Below, in pieces: positions 7,375 to 8,126 of a stretch of 8,126 bases of DNA. A model generated the notes under the pieces. The model did no database searches. It saw only the letters and a list, made by a program, of their open reading frames with translations, and was not told the origin of the DNA. Every line of letters starts with the position of its first letter. The stretch's first letter is position 1. The stretch is from JBFLVQ01 sp040758525 (GTDB lineage: Bacteria; Acidobacteriota; Blastocatellia; Chloracidobacteriales; JADJPF01). The stretch is from the NCBI GenBank assembly GCA_040758525.1, contig JBFLVQ010000442.1, forward strand, positions 1 to 8,126. Reading direction: 5' to 3'. Made by a program: the position numbers and the translations under genes.

Positions 7375-7764
7375 CTATACACCCTTTTGTGCAGCTACAT
7401 ACTTGGCGATGGTTTCACTTGATACATTACCGGCGGTTGAAGCGAAATACGAACGACTCCAAAGTGATGGCAGTCGTCTCAAGACAGCATATTTCTGGCG
7501 CAGATGATGTGAAGTAAGACCTTTGCATTCTTTCACTACTTCTGCTGCTGGCGTGCAAGGACAAGCGCGAACAAACAGATGGATATGATCAGGTTGTATA
7601 GCCAATTCCAATATTTCCCATTTTCGCTCTTGGCACTTTTGTCTGATCAAGGTTTCGCAATCTGCTTTTATCTGTCCACCCAAAACAGCTTTGCGCCGTT
7701 TGGGACACCAGATCAAATGGTAGACTATAAGGTGTACTCGATGCTCGTCTTGTTGATATTTCAC
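7375..7764 (-). CDS. tnpA: TnpA, Y1 HUH single-strand transposase of an IS200/IS605 element
   Basis: 129 residues from GTG 7764, close to the usual size of this family. It cuts and rejoins single-stranded element ends through a 5' phosphotyrosine. The HUH motif is His60-x-His62 (PDHIHLFV), the catalytic Tyr122 lies in KYVAAQ with Gln126 four residues later, and LWSRSYFASTAGNVSSET precedes it as in IS605-type transposases. The YHLIWCPKRRK segment is the usual N-terminal strand, so the start must lie just before it. A longer frame back to TTG 7845 adds 27 AT-rich, hydrophobic residues unlike the family and is rejected. GTG 7764 has no clear Shine-Dalgarno and sits 3 nt after an 8-bp inverted repeat, which suggests poor or controlled translation. 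Its stop codon is one base from the tnpB ATG, so the two are probably translationally coupled. Confidence 0.93.
   Translation of the reverse strand: MKYQQDEHRVHLIVYHLIWCPKRRKAVLGGQIKADCETLIRQKCQERKWEILELAIQPDHIHLFVRACPCTPAAEVVKECKGLTSHHLRQKYAVLRRLPSLWSRSYFASTAGNVSSETIAKYVAAQKGV
7382..7388 (-). promoter_or_regulatory. Ribosome binding site of tnpB inside the tnpA 3' end
   Basis: AAAAGGG on the - strand ends 8 nt before ATG 7373. It overlaps the first base of the alternative GTG at 7382, which makes that GTG an unlikely start. Confidence 0.55.
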
Positions 7765-7767
7765 GAT

Positions 7768-7791
7768 GTCGATATTATCGTATATATCGAC
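7768..7791 (-). repeat. Perfect 8-bp inverted repeat just upstream of the tnpA start
   Basis: GTCGATAT and ATATCGAC (7768-7775 and 7784-7791) flank an 8-nt spacer, ending 3 nt before GTG 7764. In the transcript it forms a hairpin covering the place where a ribosome binding site would be, or in DNA it could be an operator. Structured leaders that limit tnpA translation are known in IS200. Confidence 0.55.
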
Positions 7792-7875
7792 AAAAATTAC
7801 AATCTTAAAATTGAACCTAAAGCTAATAATCACAATAAAAAGCAACGGCTAAAGCCAAAGAATAAACCTGCCTAT

Positions 7876-7899
7876 CCGCTCGCCATAAATGGTCGGCGG
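7876..7899 (-). repeat. Left-end subterminal hairpin (TnpA recognition)
   Basis: Read on the - strand: arm CCGC-CG, an extra A, CCA, loop TTTA, TGG, CG, an extra A, then GCGG. It has the same 24-nt length, outer CCGC/GCGG and CG/CG pairs and 3'-arm bulge as the right-end hairpin, and CAAG stands directly before its foot. Both ends share the 9-mer AAGCCGCCG. Confidence 0.8.
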
Positions 7900-7919
7900 C
7901 TTGCGGCGGGTTACTTATT

Positions 7920-7923
7920 GTCA
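7920..7923 (-). other. Predicted target tetranucleotide TGAC of the insertion (and candidate TAM)
   Basis: TGAC on the - strand is 16 nt before the CAAG guide of the left end. By the IS608 scheme (AAAG with TTAC, GAAT with TCAA), CAAG calls for a TGAC cleavage site. Its first three bases are the cheW stop codon. TnpB's target-adjacent motif is normally the same sequence as the TnpA target. Confidence 0.55.
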
Positions 7924-8126
7924 GTTATTTGTCAGGGCCGTCTGTAGGTCTGTCTCTTCATCTAGGGAAAGAAATCTATCAAGATCATGGATAAAAATAA
8001 TATCGCCGTCGATCTTTACTATGCCTTGAACATAATCCAAGCCGGCAAGAATGCTTTCTGCAGAAAGTATATCTTTTTCCAGACAGTCGATTATTCCGTT
8101 GACTCTGTTCACTACTAATGCAACCA
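7921..8126 (-). CDS. cheW: CheW-like chemosensory coupling protein, C-terminal end (5' part outside window)
   Basis: The frame is open to the right edge and ends with TGA at 7921-7923, giving 67 visible residues. VALVVNRVNGIIDCLEKDIL followed by LDYVQGIVKIDGDIIFIHDLDRFLS matches the end of a CheW fold, where receptor and CheA P5 contacts lie. It would link receptors to the CheA encoded at the other side of the window. The GTG at 8112 is internal, because the conserved strand continues upstream without a stop. It could also be the last domain of a longer multi-domain protein; only the end is visible. It converges with the hybrid kinase gene, and its stop codon adjoins the predicted tip of the insertion sequence. 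Confidence 0.85.
   Translation of the reverse strand, partial: VALVVNRVNGIIDCLEKDILSAESILAGLDYVQGIVKIDGDIIFIHDLDRFLSLDEETDLQTALTNN

Larger units (their letters stand above)
5856..7919 (-). mobile_element. IS200/IS605-family insertion sequence with tnpA and tnpB, apparently intact
   Basis: About 2064 bp, read on the - strand: left end at 7919, tnpA, tnpB, right end at 5856. Both ends have a 24-nt imperfect hairpin of matching design preceded by AAG, as expected for a family that transposes as single strands and lacks ordinary terminal inverted repeats or target duplication. The tips were placed by analogy with the IS608 recognition code: a CAAG guide at the left hairpin foot matches cleavage after TGAC (7920-7923), and a GAAG guide at the right hairpin foot matches a TCAC end (5856-5859). 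The tips could be off by a few bases. Both genes have complete catalytic residues, so the element may be autonomous. It sits exactly between two convergent signalling genes and breaks neither. Confidence 0.9.

Noticed and set aside
6286..7517. Long + strand open frames across tnpB (6286-6810, 6765-7517)
   Set aside because: They are antisense to TnpB, with no recognisable domain, and TnpB has its full motif set on the other strand.
7765..7845. N-terminal extension of TnpA to TTG 7845
   Set aside because: It is AT-rich, spans the inverted repeat, and has no counterpart in TnpA proteins, which start just before the YHLIW strand.
7912..7915. TAAC as the left-end cleavage site
   Set aside because: It is only 6 nt from the guide and does not pair with CAAG under the IS608 scheme, while TGAC at 7920-7923 does.
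1..8126. CRISPR array, tRNA, rRNA or phage module
   Set aside because: No regularly spaced direct repeats, no tRNA-like cloverleaf or rRNA-like stretch was recognised, and genes cover almost the whole window.

Overview
The window is a bacterial chemosensory/two-component signalling locus interrupted by an IS200/IS605-family insertion sequence. Base composition is moderate (mid-40s % GC by eye). The phylum cannot be fixed from the sequence. CheA-REC hybrids next to CheB and multi-sensor hybrid kinases are known from deltaproteobacteria, cyanobacteria, Nitrospirae-like and Chloroflexi-like genomes, and nothing here separates these.

Positions 1-5847 hold three genes on the + strand, in one probable operon. 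First is the C-terminal part of a CheA histidine kinase with a fused receiver, which runs in from the left edge. Next is a complete CheB methylesterase, and last a 1028-residue soluble hybrid histidine kinase (REC-GAF-GAF-PAS-HisKA-HATPase-REC). Gaps are short (26 and 40 bp) and carry Shine-Dalgarno sequences. The start of the hybrid kinase is set at ATG 2761, not at the upstream TTG. At the right edge (7921-8126, - strand) is the C-terminal end of a CheW-like coupling protein, convergent with the operon. Together these look like a chemosensory pathway: CheW and CheA couple to receptors, CheB adapts them, and the hybrid kinase either receives phosphate from the pathway or feeds into it.

Positions 5856-7919 are a compact, apparently intact IS200/IS605 element on the - strand, with a Y1 HUH transposase (tnpA) and a TnpB RNA-guided nuclease (tnpB). 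Both ends carry 24-nt imperfect hairpins with the same layout. Using the guide/cleavage-site pairing known from IS608, I can place both tips: the left end follows TGAC, which includes the cheW stop codon TGA, and the right end finishes at TCAC. Removing 5856-7919 leaves cheW and the hybrid kinase gene convergent with 9 bp between their stop codons. The 3' part of tnpB plus the right end holds RNA hairpins expected of an omega RNA (reRNA). Its guide would be copied from the flank, antisense to the last codons of the hybrid kinase gene.

The chemosensory genes belong to known families. The most informative part of the window is the fully readable architecture of the element: tips, target, hairpins, candidate omega RNA and guide.
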